Below are positions 18,527 through 26,837 of a stretch of 64,000 nt of DNA, in pieces. The DNA is from Peptoniphilaceae bacterium (GTDB taxonomy: Bacteria > Bacillota > Clostridia > Tissierellales > Peptoniphilaceae), in assembly GCA_022779285.1 (NCBI GenBank), contig JALFST010000020.1, forward strand, positions 1-64,000, given 5' to 3'. Position numbers and translations under genes: made by a program. The notes under the pieces were generated by a model. The model was not told where the DNA came from, made no database searches, and worked only from the letters and a program-made list of their open reading frames with translations. The first letter of the stretch is position 1. Every line of letters starts with the position of its first letter.

Positions 18527-19149
18527 TATTGAAATACCTCCTCGGCAATTTCCACAGCCTTGCGTGTCATGATCAGCGAATCATGGCGCAGGATGTCATA
18601 AACATTGATGCTGTTGACCACAACCGTATCGACATTCGGAATGTTTTTGAAGGAACGAACGATCTGTTCATTTGCTTCGTCCAATACGATGTAAGCCTTC
18701 TTTTGCGCATTGATTGCAGTGAGAACCGCAGCCGCATTCTTTGTGCTGAAAGCGTCGAGCGAAAGTGCGTCGAGCACGATCAAGTCCTGATCCTTCACTT
18801 TAGAGGTCAAAACAGACTTGAGCGCAAGACGGCGAATCTTCTTCGGTGTTGTATAGCTGTAATCTCTCGGCTTAAGAGCAAAGACATTACCGCCGCCACG
18901 CCACTGCGGAGAAGTACGGGATCCCTGACGAGCACGTCCGGTTCCCTTCTGACGCCATGGCTTGCGGCCGCCTCCGCGAACCTCGCCGCGAGTCAGTGTC
19001 GACTGTGTTCCCTGGCGCTTATTCGCCAGTTGATTTTTAACAACCGTATAGACGGCATGCTCATTGACGGTCACGTCAAACAGCGTATCGGAGAGCTCGA
19101 TCTCGCCGACCACTTCACCGGTCTGGTTGATTACATTCACTTTTGGCAT
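18526..19149 (-). CDS. rplD: 50S ribosomal protein L4
   Basis: Large-subunit protein whose loop reaches into the exit tunnel; in E. coli it also represses the S10 operon through the leader. 207 residues with [20 protein letters not shown] followed by [20 protein letters not shown], the tunnel loop. Follows rplC by 13 bases. Confidence 0.97.
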   Translation of the reverse strand: MPKVNVINQTGEVVGEIELSDTLFDVTVNEHAVYTVVKNQLANKRQGTQSTLTRGEVRGGGRKPWRQKGTGRARQGSRTSPQWRGGGNVFALKPRDYSYTTPKKIRRLALKSVLTSKVKDQDLIVLDALSLDAFSTKNAAAVLTAINAQKKAYIVLDEANEQIVRSFKNIPNVDTVVVNSINVYDILRHDSLIMTRKAVEIAEEVFQ

Positions 19150-19162
19150 GATTCCCTCCTAC

Positions 19163-19795
19163 TTATTTCGTGACCTTCGTTGTCGGCTGAATCGTAACAA
19201 CGCCGCCCTTCGGTCCGGGAACGGATCCGGTGACGAGGATCATGTTATTTTCCACGTCCACACGAACGATCTTCAAGTTCTGAACCGTAACGCGGTCATG
19301 TCCTGTCTTGCCCGAGCCCTTGTGTCCCGGAAAAACGCGTCCCGGATAGGTTGCCGCGGCACGTGCCCCGGCTACGCGATGTGACTTAGAGCCGTGTCCC
19401 ATAGGGCCGCGTCCGAAATTCCAACGCTTAATTGCGCCCTGCGTTCCCTTGCCCTTGGAAATGCCCGCAACATCCACGGAATCGCCTTCTGCGAAAATCG
19501 AAGCATTGATCTCTTGTCCGAGCTCAAAGGCTTCGCCTTCTTCTGTGCGAAACTCACGCAATACACGCTTGAATGCGGTATTTGCCTTTTGGAAATGTCC
19601 CTTTTCAGGCTTGCTGGTGTGCTTTTCCTTTTTATCAAGGAAGCCAACCTGGATTGCATTGTAGCCATCCGTCTCAGCCGTTTTGACCTGAGTAACAAAA
19701 ACAGGACCGGCCTGGATCACCGTGACGGGAGTCACGATACCGTCGGCATCAAAAATCTGAGTCATACCGACTTTTGTTCCTAATATACTCTTCAC
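19163..19795 (-). CDS. rplC: 50S ribosomal protein L3 (GTG start)
   Basis: Assembly-initiator protein of the 50S, close to the peptidyl-transferase centre. The start is GTG at 19795, five bases after GGAGG, giving 210 residues that begin MKSILGTKVGMTQIFDADG; a longer frame to 19825 has no site. KGTQGAIKRWNFGRGPMGHG followed by SKSHRVAGARAAATYPGRVF is the family core. Second gene of the operon. Confidence 0.97.
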   Translation of the reverse strand: MKSILGTKVGMTQIFDADGIVTPVTVIQAGPVFVTQVKTAETDGYNAIQVGFLDKKEKHTSKPEKGHFQKANTAFKRVLREFRTEEGEAFELGQEINASIFAEGDSVDVAGISKGKGTQGAIKRWNFGRGPMGHGSKSHRVAGARAAATYPGRVFPGHKGSGKTGHDRVTVQNLKIVRVDVENNMILVTGSVPGPKGGVVTIQPTTKVTK

Positions 19796-19848
19796 GAGTT
19801 CCTCCTTAATTACAGCGGATCCCAAACGATGGGATCATTCTAATGGGG

Positions 19849-20157
19849 TTACAGTTTGATCTCGATGTCCACGCCTGCGGGAAGGTTGAGCTTCTTGAGC
19901 GCATCCAGGGTCTTTACGTTGGGATTGATGATATCAATCAAACGCTTATGCGTGCGCTGTTCGAACTGCTCACGAGAATCCTTGTACTTGTGGACAGCAC
20001 GGATGATCGTAATGACTTCTTTGTCGGTCGGCAGAGGGATCGGTCCGGAAACCTCTGCACCGGAGCGCTTGCAAGCCTCAACAATTTTTGCTGCGGATGC
20101 ATCGATCACTTCATGATCGTAGGCTCTGAGTCTGATTCGGATCTTCTGATTAGCCAT
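19849..20157 (-). CDS. rpsJ: 30S ribosomal protein S10
   Basis: Head protein of the 30S subunit, also NusE in antitermination complexes. 102 residues. [40 protein letters not shown] and [17 protein letters not shown] are diagnostic. First gene of the S10 operon, with GGAGGAAAGTAAAAGTCT before the ATG and a long leader upstream. Confidence 0.97.
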   Translation of the reverse strand: MANQKIRIRLRAYDHEVIDASAAKIVEACKRSGAEVSGPIPLPTDKEVITIIRAVHKYKDSREQFEQRTHKRLIDIINPNVKTLDALKKLNLPAGVDIEIKL

Positions 20158-20411
20158 AGACTTTTACTTTCCTCCTTGGTTTTATGCGCGAATGCGCCGG
20201 AAGCCGATACACGCGGCCGGGCGTGTCCTAATCCGGCCTTAAAAAAAGAAATACAGCTTCCGTTCGTTCGAATGGCATCGAACTGCTCCACGAGAATTCC
20301 CTCGGCATGTGCCGTTCCCTCTGGTACTCCGCCATGCGGAGCCTTTAGACGTCCTTCGGTCGCCCGAGCAACCTCTCGCTTCTTCGCCTTGTATTTCTGG
20401 ACACTCGATAT
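20158..20411 (-). promoter_or_regulatory. structured 5' leader of the S10 operon
   Basis: About 250 untranslated nucleotides lie between the predicted promoter and rpsJ. On the minus strand they can form several short hairpins: 20323-20343 (GG..CTCCGC/GCGGAG..CC around CAT), 20303-20314 (CGGCA/TGCCG) and 20267-20282 (TTCGA/TCGAA). No protein-coding frame looks real. The length and structure suggest autoregulation by an r-protein (L4 does this in enterobacteria), but no known leader consensus could be matched by eye. Confidence 0.45.
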
Positions 20412-20440
20412 ATGATATATGTTTTTCTTTTTTTTGACAA
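20412..20440 (-). promoter_or_regulatory. sigma-A promoter of the S10 operon
   Basis: On minus: TTGTCA (20435-20440), a 17-base A-rich spacer, then TATCAT (20412-20417). The sequence upstream of the -35 is GCGGAAATACCCC preceded by an A-tract, which could serve as an UP element. The -35 lies inside the 24-bp sequence that recurs at 23426. Confidence 0.75.
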
Positions 20441-20459
20441 GGGGTATTTCCGCTTTTTT
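20436..20459. repeat. 24-bp direct repeat, left copy
   Basis: The 24 bases beginning gacaaggggtatttccgc and ending in a T run are identical to those at 23426-23449 in the same orientation. This copy overlaps the -35 of the S10 promoter (read on minus). The two copies bracket the AT-rich ABC-exporter islet. Confidence 0.9.
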
Positions 20460-20520
20460 TCAATCGGTCATGCTATGTTAAGTGATATGTGCTATGCTCT
20501 TAGAAAAAGAGGTGATTACC

Positions 20521-20634
20521 ATGAAGCTTATGAGCAAAAAAGGTGGTGGCTAAATCGCTTTCAAGATCGTTGAATACGGACCATGTTCTCATCTATGCAG
20601 CTGCAGATACTTTGCTTTAATGAAGGACACGTAA
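20521..20634 (+). other. possible Cys-rich small-peptide gene interrupted by an in-frame TAA
   Basis: GAGGTGATTACC, an excellent ribosome site, precedes ATG 20521. The first reading is ten codons, MKLMSKKGGG, then TAA at 20551. Continuing in the same frame gives IAFKIVEYGPCSHLCSCRYF and ALMKDT before a second TAA at 20632. The read-through product would be a short basic leader followed by a Cys/Ser-rich core, the shape of a ribosomally made peptide precursor, next to a peptide-type ABC exporter. It may be a 10-residue peptide, a decayed precursor gene or chance. No family was recognised. Confidence 0.3.
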
Positions 20635-20661
20635 ATCATTGTGAGGCAGCAAATAGTATTT

Positions 20662-20748
20662 ATGGTTAAGTTGATATTTATCGATCTCAGTGTTTCGCTT
20701 ATCATCGGTACTACTGTTTGCATTCTAATCAGCGAGCGAGAAAACTAA
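20662..20748 (+). CDS. possible 28-residue hydrophobic peptide
   Basis: Short frame MVKLIFIDLSVSLIIGTTVC then ILISEREN. It is one predicted membrane helix with a charged end, in the same reading frame as the interrupted peptide frame at 20521-20634 and 145 bases before the ABC exporter. The ribosome site is weak: GAGG lies 13 bases upstream. It could be a small membrane peptide, the tail of a decayed longer gene, or chance. Confidence 0.2.
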   Translation: MVKLIFIDLSVSLIIGTTVCILISEREN

Positions 20749-20893
20749 GGCATTGAATGTACTTTAGCAGATACCATACAATTCTTAAAGTAAATAAAAT
20801 TTTTTTGAATACATTTTTTCTTCATTGATTGAATGAAATGATATAGGATGGAAAAACCTATTATTATTTAGAGAAGGAAAAAAGGTGATGTGG

Positions 20894-22678
20894 ATGAATA
20901 AAAATAATATTTGGAAGAGCATACGCTTTCTTATGAAACCATGGTTCAAGGAGAATACAGGTCTGATTGCCGCTTATATGGTCATCCTATCGGTTCTGCC
21001 GCCTATTTCTTCTTATTTTTACACTGTTTTACCTCAAAAATCTTTTTCAGCCTTAGAAGAGACGGGATTTCGTACAGCGATTCAAGTTTTTTCCCTATAC
21101 CTGGCATTTGGCTTTCTCTGTGATTTCATCCCCAAGCTTTTTGATGCGTTTTTTGCATGGCGAAGCCGGCCAATGATTGGAAAGATCGAAAAAATCATTT
21201 ACTCAAAAGCATTGGAAACGGATCAGGCGGACCTTGAGTCACCTGAATTTTACGATGCTTATAAATTAACCACAGAATCTTTTGCTGAGAAGTCCTCATC
21301 GGCGATTGATCATGTCATACGTATTATAGGCAGCATTTTGACTTCTCTTCTCATGGGAACCTTAATCTTTTTTCAAGGAGGCTGGGCCCTTATCCTTGTT
21401 CTTGTCTTTTCCATGTTTGCAATCCTATCAAATATTTTATGGTCCAACTTGGTATCTGATCGGTCCATCAAAGCCATGTCACCGAAAAGAAAAAGTGATT
21501 ATATACGACGGCTTTTTTATGACCCAAATGTGGTAGCCGATTTGAAAATCAGCCGCATCCGAAAGCCATTGCATGCTATGCTGGATCAGTCCATCCAAAG
21601 TGAAACAAAAATTTATCGCTCATTTTTTACAAAGGAATCCCTTGTGGACCTGTGCATTGTACTGGCAAACCTGGGGGCCATCGCCATTATCCCGCTCTAC
21701 AGCATTCTGCTTTATGCAAAAACCGGAGAATTCGATATTGGCATGTTTTCAACGCTCCTATTAGCCAGCACACATCTAAAGGCTTCATTAAATGAATTAG
21801 GCTGGTGGATTTCTCAATTAAGTGCAGATGCACAATATGGCCGGAGTATGATCGCTTTTTTTGAGAAAGAATCAACGATCGAGGCTTCCCCGGATGGAAT
21901 CCTTCCCCAAAATGCTCCCTTCCAAGTCGAGATCCAAGATCTCTTCTTCCAATATCCCGGAAATGAAACCTTTTCCCTTTCAATTGACCACCTTCGAATC
22001 CAACCCGGACAGAAAATTGCCGTTGTCGGTGAAAACGGAGCTGGAAAATCAACCTTATTTAAACTTCTTCTGAGGTTGTATGAGGCCGATCGAGGTCAAA
22101 TCTTATACAATAATGTAGAAATTGATCGGTACCAGATCCATGCCCTTCGAAGGTCAATTGGCGTAGCTATGCAAACACCAAAAATATATGCTTTAAATGT
22201 TTTGGAAAATGCAAAGGCTTACCGTGATATTTCAGAGGAAGACCTGAAAGTCCTCTATAAAAAATTAAAGATTCCTTTGGATCCAAATACCCAATTAACC
22301 AAAGAATTCGATCCCGAAGGAGTGGTGTTGTCCGGCGGGCAACAACAAAAGCTGGCTCTAAGCCGTTTAATGCACGGATCCTTTAATCTTCTTCTCTTTG
22401 ATGAACCGAATTCCGCCCTTGACCCCTTCGCAGAACTGGAGGTATCAAAATTGATTCGGAATATTCCAAACACCTCGTCAATTTTGGTAGCACATCGATT
22501 ATCGCTCGTAAAAAATGCTGACTACATTTATGTGATGAACCAAGGATCCATCTGTGAAGCCGGCACCCATGCGGAACTCATGAAGGAGAAAGGGATCTAT
22601 TATAGAATGTACGAAAGTCAAGCCAGATCCTACGATCCCGACCTATCAGACGCTTCCACGGAAGACGCAGATCTTTGA
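20894..22678 (+). CDS. ABC exporter (membrane domain fused to ATPase), probably peptide or small-molecule export
   Basis: 594 residues from the ATG at 20894, which has AAAGGTGAT at the right distance; earlier GTG/ATG codons sit inside that site. The N-terminal ~310 residues are an ABC transmembrane domain with about six helices. The ATPase follows, with Walker A GENGAGKST near residue 380, signature VVLSGGQQQKLALSR near 477, Walker B LLLFDEPNSALDP and the H-loop AHRLSL near 532. One gene, so it would work as a homodimer. There is no peptidase C39 domain at the N-terminus. It is the only large gene of the AT-rich islet, with small-peptide frames upstream and no maturation enzyme nearby. Substrate unknown. 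Confidence 0.85.
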   Translation: MNKNNIWKSIRFLMKPWFKENTGLIAAYMVILSVLPPISSYFYTVLPQKSFSALEETGFRTAIQVFSLYLAFGFLCDFIPKLFDAFFAWRSRPMIGKIEKIIYSKALETDQADLESPEFYDAYKLTTESFAEKSSSAIDHVIRIIGSILTSLLMGTLIFFQGGWALILVLVFSMFAILSNILWSNLVSDRSIKAMSPKRKSDYIRRLFYDPNVVADLKISRIRKPLHAMLDQSIQSETKIYRSFFTKESLVDLCIVLANLGAIAIIPLYSILLYAKTGEFDIGMFSTLLLASTHLKASLNELGWWISQLSADAQYGRSMIAFFEKESTIEASPDGILPQNAPFQVEIQDLFFQYPGNETFSLSIDHLRIQPGQKIAVVGENGAGKSTLFKLLLRLYEADRGQILYNNVEIDRYQIHALRRSIGVAMQTPKIYALNVLENAKAYRDISEEDLKVLYKKLKIPLDPNTQLTKEFDPEGVVLSGGQQQKLALSRLMHGSFNLLLFDEPNSALDPFAELEVSKLIRNIPNTSSILVAHRLSLVKNADYIYVMNQGSICEAGTHAELMKEKGIYYRMYESQARSYDPDLSDASTEDADL

Positions 22679-23425
22679 AAAAGAATCCGGCTCAAAGCCT
22701 GAAGAACAATTATCTAAGAGTCCAAATGCTCAGAAAATTCACCGGTTTCGTCAGGCACTTTAGATCACAATATAAGTTGATGTAATAACAAATGAGCCAT
22801 TTGACTCTTTGAATATCATTTTATTAACCACAACAAAGGAGCTAAAAGAGCTCCAAATAACTCAAATTCATTTTATGCCGAAATCGGAATTCATAAGATC
22901 TTCTTACACAATATAATCGGTCATCGACTTTATCATCCCCTGATGAAAAATAGAGAGGGGATGATTTTTTATCTAAAAAATGGTCTCAACAGAAAATTGT
23001 CTCGGAGTTTCTTGCTTCCGAACTTTCTTACCGAACGAGAAGCAGCGGATATACTGCAATGCAGTATGCGCACCATTCATCATAAAAAAAGGCTCAATCT
23101 CACGCTCGAAATCGCTCAGCTCAAAAACAATATACCGAAAAAAACATACAGACTTCAGAGGAAATAAAAAATTTGGGAGCAAGAATATCTGACGCACCAA
23201 AGAATGTTTTCCTGCGCTTTTCGGTTACAAGTGATATTCCGCTCCCATCAAAGATGCGCACAGCTCATGTTTCCCCTTAACGGAATTGCATCCGAACCCT
23301 AATCCAGAGTAATCCCCTCTTTCGGTTCCCTGCGAGGGTGGACTCCGAGGCAGACTCCGGAAAAGAGCAGTGGTAACAAAATCGCTGGTCGCCTCCTTTT
23401 CTAACTAACGTTTTTCCCGACACCC
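22679..23425. other. AT-rich stretch without a convincing protein gene
   Basis: About 750 bases after the ABC exporter. It holds a strong hairpin terminator (22932-22970) and a weaker stem at about 22841-22856 (GGAGCT/AGCTCC). A 74-codon frame at 22943 begins inside that terminator; part of it, LTEREAADILQCSMRTI, faintly resembles an excisionase-type helix-turn-helix and may be a relic. A 26-codon minus frame at 23299-23379 has AAAAGGAGG upstream but only a TTG start. No confident gene. Confidence 0.5.
22932..22970 (+). terminator. strong intrinsic terminator in the islet
   Basis: ATCATCCCC (22932-22940) pairs with GGGGATGAT (22957-22965) and is followed by a T run. It is read on plus, 250 bases after the ABC exporter. 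It may end that transcript or a short RNA starting between 22.7 and 22.9 kb. Confidence 0.8.
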
Positions 23426-23449
23426 GACAAGGGGTATTTCCGCTTTTTT
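23426..23449. repeat. 24-bp direct repeat, right copy
   Basis: Identical to 20436-20459. On minus it gives the same A-tract and TTGTC as the S10 promoter, but what follows (about TAGTTA at the -10 distance) is a poor -10, so this copy is probably not a strong promoter. Confidence 0.9.
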
Positions 23450-23486
23450 CAGTTTATCGGATTCGCCTTCCTCCTATAATCAAAGC

Positions 23487-23510
23487 GCAGCCCGAGACCG
23501 CTCGAGCTGC
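23487..23510 (-). terminator. hairpin after the NSS symporter gene
   Basis: A 10-bp stem (GCAGCTCGAG with CTCGGGCTGC on minus, one G-T pair, four-base loop) lies 26 bases after the symporter stop. The T-tract behind it is short (GCTTTGATT), so it is a moderate terminator candidate. Confidence 0.55.
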
Positions 23511-23535
23511 ACTGATTCACAAATCCGGCGGAAAA

Positions 23536-24879
23536 TCATCCGATTCCGCCAAGGATAGCTCCTGCCACCAACGCCACTACGCAGAGAATGCAATAAACAT
23601 ATTTTGCCAAGGGATAGAACCATCCGCCGATCGGTCCGCGGGCATGACCGCGATTTACCTCATCCAGGACAAACTTCTTTCCGGCAACCCAAAAGAACAT
23701 GATTGCCGCAAGGAAGGCACCCAACGGACAAATGTAGATGGAAACGAAATCCATCCATTGTGAGGTAATGGCCTGGATCAGGATTGCAATCGTACATCCG
23801 AATGCAAGAATCACAGCCGTTGCCGGAACGCGCTTCCATCCCAGGTTGTCCTGCAGAGTCGCTACCGGTGCTTCGTACAGATTGATGATGGAGCTAACGC
23901 CTGCAAAAAGCACGCAGATAAAAAAGATGATTCCGATCAATCGGCCTCCGGGCATTCCGTTCAGGACATTGACAAGCCATACAAACATCAGTCCGGGTCC
24001 TCCTTTTTCAAGAGGCGCACCGCCTGCCGCCATTGCAGGAATGATCACAAATGCCGCCAGGAGAGCCGCCAAGGTATCAAAGATTGCAACATTGCGTGCG
24101 GAGCTCGGAATATCCTCATTTTTAGGAAGGTAGGATCCGTAGATGACCGAGCCGTTTCCCGCAACGGACAAGGAGAAAAATGCCTGTCCAAATGCGAAAA
24201 TCCAAACCATCGGATTGAGCAGCCCCCTTGGGTTCAGCGTAATAATGTATCGATATCCGCCGGAAGATCCTGGCAAAAAAGCAATATAAATGCCTAATGC
24301 AATAAATAAGAAGAACAGCACAGGCATCATCATCTTATTTGCTATTTCAATGCCTTTGGAAACGCCCATCGCCATAATAACAAAAGAAACAACGGCAGCA
24401 ACAATGATCCATGTCATGTTGTTGACGGAAATCTGATCAAATATACCGCCGATAATATCCATATTCTGCCCCATGCCGGCAAGCTCTCCGGTAAAGGACA
24501 TAAATGTATATTTGAAGATCCACCCCATAACCACGGTGTATCCGATCGCCAATGCCATCGCACCGAAAATCGGAATCAGACCGATGACCTCTCCAAGCTT
24601 GCGATCTCCTCTTCTTACCTCCGTACATTTGCCGAATGCGCCGACCGGTCCTGTTTGTGTCGCACGACCCAGCGCAAACTCACCGATAACGCCCGTTGAG
24701 CCGATCAAAGCAACACATAAAAAATAAGGAATTAAAAATGTTAATCCGCCCCAAATCGAAACCATGATCGGAAAGCGCCAAATATTTCCCATGCCGACCG
24801 CCGACCCGATGCTGGCCAGAACAAAGCCGAATTTGTTTGTGAATCCATCACGAATCTGTGTTTGTTTTGTATTCTTCAT
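23536..24879 (-). CDS. sodium-dependent transporter of the NSS/SNF family
   Basis: Sodium-coupled symporter of amino acids or similar solutes in the cytoplasmic membrane. 447 residues with about 11-12 hydrophobic segments. The N-terminal FVLASIGSAVGMGNIWRFP is the hallmark of the LeuT-like family (sodium sites and unwound TM1). Other landmarks: GPGLMFVWLVNVLNGMPGGR and FAGVSSIINLYEAPVATLQD in TM8. GGAGGAGATT precedes the ATG. It stands alone between the islet and a HAD gene. Bacterial members carry Leu, Trp, Tyr or Met; the substrate cannot be chosen here. Confidence 0.93.
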   Translation of the reverse strand: MKNTKQTQIRDGFTNKFGFVLASIGSAVGMGNIWRFPIMVSIWGGLTFLIPYFLCVALIGSTGVIGEFALGRATQTGPVGAFGKCTEVRRGDRKLGEVIGLIPIFGAMALAIGYTVVMGWIFKYTFMSFTGELAGMGQNMDIIGGIFDQISVNNMTWIIVAAVVSFVIMAMGVSKGIEIANKMMMPVLFFLFIALGIYIAFLPGSSGGYRYIITLNPRGLLNPMVWIFAFGQAFFSLSVAGNGSVIYGSYLPKNEDIPSSARNVAIFDTLAALLAAFVIIPAMAAGGAPLEKGGPGLMFVWLVNVLNGMPGGRLIGIIFFICVLFAGVSSIINLYEAPVATLQDNLGWKRVPATAVILAFGCTIAILIQAITSQWMDFVSIYICPLGAFLAAIMFFWVAGKKFVLDEVNRGHARGPIGGWFYPLAKYVYCILCVVALVAGAILGGIG

Positions 24880-25033
24880 AATCTCCTCCGGTATCGGATT
24901 TTATACAGGGATCCGTTTTTCCGCCCCGCTGATCGCCTGTTTTTCTTTGTTCGGCACGGCTTGAGAGGCGCGGCAAGCATATCGGAAGCTTATATTCCAA
25001 ACAAGCCCTTAAAAAAAGCTCTCCCTGATTGCC

Positions 25034-25678
25034 TCACAAGAAGAGCTGAACAAGCTCCTCCGGCGTCTTCACAAGCTCAACAGCTCCCGCCTCCAGCAGT
25101 TCCTCACGACCTCCGAAGCCGTATAACACGCCGATGCATTCCAGTCCGTTTTCCCTTGCGCCCTCCACATCATGACGGCGATCTCCGACCATAATTGCGG
25201 TTTTCGGATCTTCAATTCCCATCGATTGGAGCGCATGTTGAATCACAAGTCCCTTGATTCCCCTCGAACCGTCCGTTGTCGCCGAGGCAATGAAATCAAA
25301 ATATGTCTCCAGATGAAAATGCTCAACCACCTGCTCAGCATATGGACTCGGCTTGGATGTAGCCACTAAAAGACGCCTTCCCCGCTCTTTCAGTCCGGAA
25401 AGCATCTCCGGTACCCCGTCATATACATGATTTTCGAAAATGCCACGCTCTGCAAAGTATTCTCGATAAAATCGTATCGCCTCCCGACACTCTTCCGGTG
25501 TCATTCCAAACTCTCTTGTGAATGTTTCTGTCAGAGGAGGCCCGATAAAAGGATAGAGTCTCTCCCGTGCCGGGACTTTTCTTCCCATCTTTTTCAGCGC
25601 ATAGGCTGCGGAATTCGTGATTCCCTCACCCGAATCGGTTAACGTGCCATCTAAATCAAATAAGATATATTTTATCAT
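25034..25678 (-). CDS. HAD-superfamily phosphatase (phosphoglycolate-phosphatase-like)
   Basis: Cytoplasmic phosphatase, 214 residues from the ATG at 25678 (AAGGAG five bases upstream). Motif I YILFDLDGTLTDS has the nucleophile and acid/base aspartates, motif II is LLVATSKPSPYAE, motif III/IV is GIKGLVIQ and AIMVGDRRHDVEGARENGLE. The helical cap inserted after motif I marks subfamily I, close to Gph/YfnB/5'-nucleotidase-like enzymes. Substrate not determinable. 50 bases after the EamA gene on the same strand. Confidence 0.88.
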   Translation of the reverse strand: MIKYILFDLDGTLTDSGEGITNSAAYALKKMGRKVPARERLYPFIGPPLTETFTREFGMTPEECREAIRFYREYFAERGIFENHVYDGVPEMLSGLKERGRRLLVATSKPSPYAEQVVEHFHLETYFDFIASATTDGSRGIKGLVIQHALQSMGIEDPKTAIMVGDRRHDVEGARENGLECIGVLYGFGGREELLEAGAVELVKTPEELVQLFL

Positions 25679-25728
25679 CACCGCTCCTTATTTCAAAATC
25701 ATACAATCTATGCTTGGAAGAAAATTTT

Positions 25729-26589
25729 TTAGAAAATCATCAACCCGGTACCGGCCACGATCAGCATAAGACCCAAAAAAGCTTTTCTGCTCAATTTTTC
25801 CTTGAACAACCATCTCGAAAATAGGATCGTTACCAAGATGCTGAGCTTATCGATCGGAACCACTGCAGCGACAACGCCGGTCTGCAATGCTTTATAAAAG
25901 CATAGCCAGGAAAAACCCGTAGCAATTCCCGAAAGCAGTAAAAAAGCCCCCGCTTTCCGATCGATCCCGCGTATTTGCTCTTGCTCTCCTTTGATCAACA
26001 CCATAGCCCATGCCATCACAAGAACCACAACCGTGCGGATCGCCGTACCCAAATTAGAATCCACATTCTCTATCCCTATTTTCCCGAAAATAGAGGTGAG
26101 ACTTGCAAAAAAAGCGGAGGCGATGGCATAATAGGCCCACCCTCTTTCCGGATTTTTGTCCTCCGAGGGTGAGCGGGATACCATCCATATGGTGCCCGCG
26201 CCGATACCTGTCATGCCCAGCAAGCGCATCCATGATATCGGTTCCCGCAAAATAAGAAAGCTGAGAAGGATCGTCATTACCGTACTGGATTTGTCGATGG
26301 ATGCGACACGAGAGACCTCTCCCAATTGTAAGGCACGAAAATAGCATAGCCAAGAAATCCCCGTTGTCAGTCCTGATAGAATCAAAAACACAAGCGTAGC
26401 TCCATGGACATCCTGAATGCTGTTTTGTGCGCCTGTTAGGAACACAAGAAGCCACGAAAAAATCAAGACAACTCCTGTTCGAATCGCCGTTGCCAGGGTC
26501 GAGGGAATCTGATTAAGTCCTATTTTTGATAGGATTGCCGTCACACCTGCAAAAAATGCCGATCCGAAAGCGTATAAAATCCAAAACAT
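25729..26589 (-). CDS. EamA/DMT-family permease
   Basis: Ten-helix drug/metabolite transporter, 286 residues from the ATG at 26589 (GAGGAG six bases upstream; a longer frame to 26610 overlaps that site). Two EamA repeats are easily aligned: AFFAGVTAILSKIGLNQIPS...LATAIRTGVVLIFSW in the first half and AFFASLTSIFGKIGIENVDS...LGTAIRTVVVLVMAW in the second. Each is followed by SWLCYFRALQLGEVSRVASI or SWLCFYKALQTGVVAAVVPI. Exports or imports small metabolites; substrate unknown. Confidence 0.9.
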   Translation of the reverse strand: MFWILYAFGSAFFAGVTAILSKIGLNQIPSTLATAIRTGVVLIFSWLLVFLTGAQNSIQDVHGATLVFLILSGLTTGISWLCYFRALQLGEVSRVASIDKSSTVMTILLSFLILREPISWMRLLGMTGIGAGTIWMVSRSPSEDKNPERGWAYYAIASAFFASLTSIFGKIGIENVDSNLGTAIRTVVVLVMAWAMVLIKGEQEQIRGIDRKAGAFLLLSGIATGFSWLCFYKALQTGVVAAVVPIDKLSILVTILFSRWLFKEKLSRKAFLGLMLIVAGTGLMIF

Positions 26590-26781
26590 TGCATGCTCCT
26601 CGGGATTCAAGATCCATCACGGTAAAATGAGATCGAATATTCTTCCTTCTGTGAGAGAAATCGGATGTGTTTTTTTTATTGTACCATTTGTCAGAGAAAG
26701 ATCAGCAATCTTTTCATCGGTACAGGAAAAGTGTTGCCTGCGAATTTCGGCGAGAGTTCGGAGCTTCCGATACAGACAACA

Positions 26782-26814
26782 ACGACCACCGCAGCATAAT
26801 GCTGCAGTGGTCGT
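26782..26814 (-). terminator. hairpin after the MMPL operon
   Basis: A long stem (ACGACCAC-x-GCAGCA with TGCTGC-x-GTGGTCGT, 15 positions with one mismatch, three-base loop) lies 24 bases after the stop of the heptad-repeat gene. The following minus sequence GTTGTTGTC is only weakly T-rich. Confidence 0.6.
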
Positions 26815-26837
26815 ATACAGTCACATCTTCTTGGGGA

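Noticed and set aside
20106..20463. Minus frames of 61-74 codons upstream of rpsJ
   Set aside because: No ribosome sites, no family resemblance, and they overlap the promoter and structured leader of the S10 operon.
22943..23167. 74-codon plus frame after the ABC exporter
   Set aside because: Its start lies inside the loop of a strong terminator and it lacks a proper upstream site; only a short stretch resembles a helix-turn-helix. Kept only as a possible relic.
23325..23400. T-box-like words (GAGGGTGG, later TGGTAACA and GTCGCC) on plus
   Set aside because: The conserved T-box core and its antiterminator pairing cannot be built, and no amino-acid gene follows on plus.
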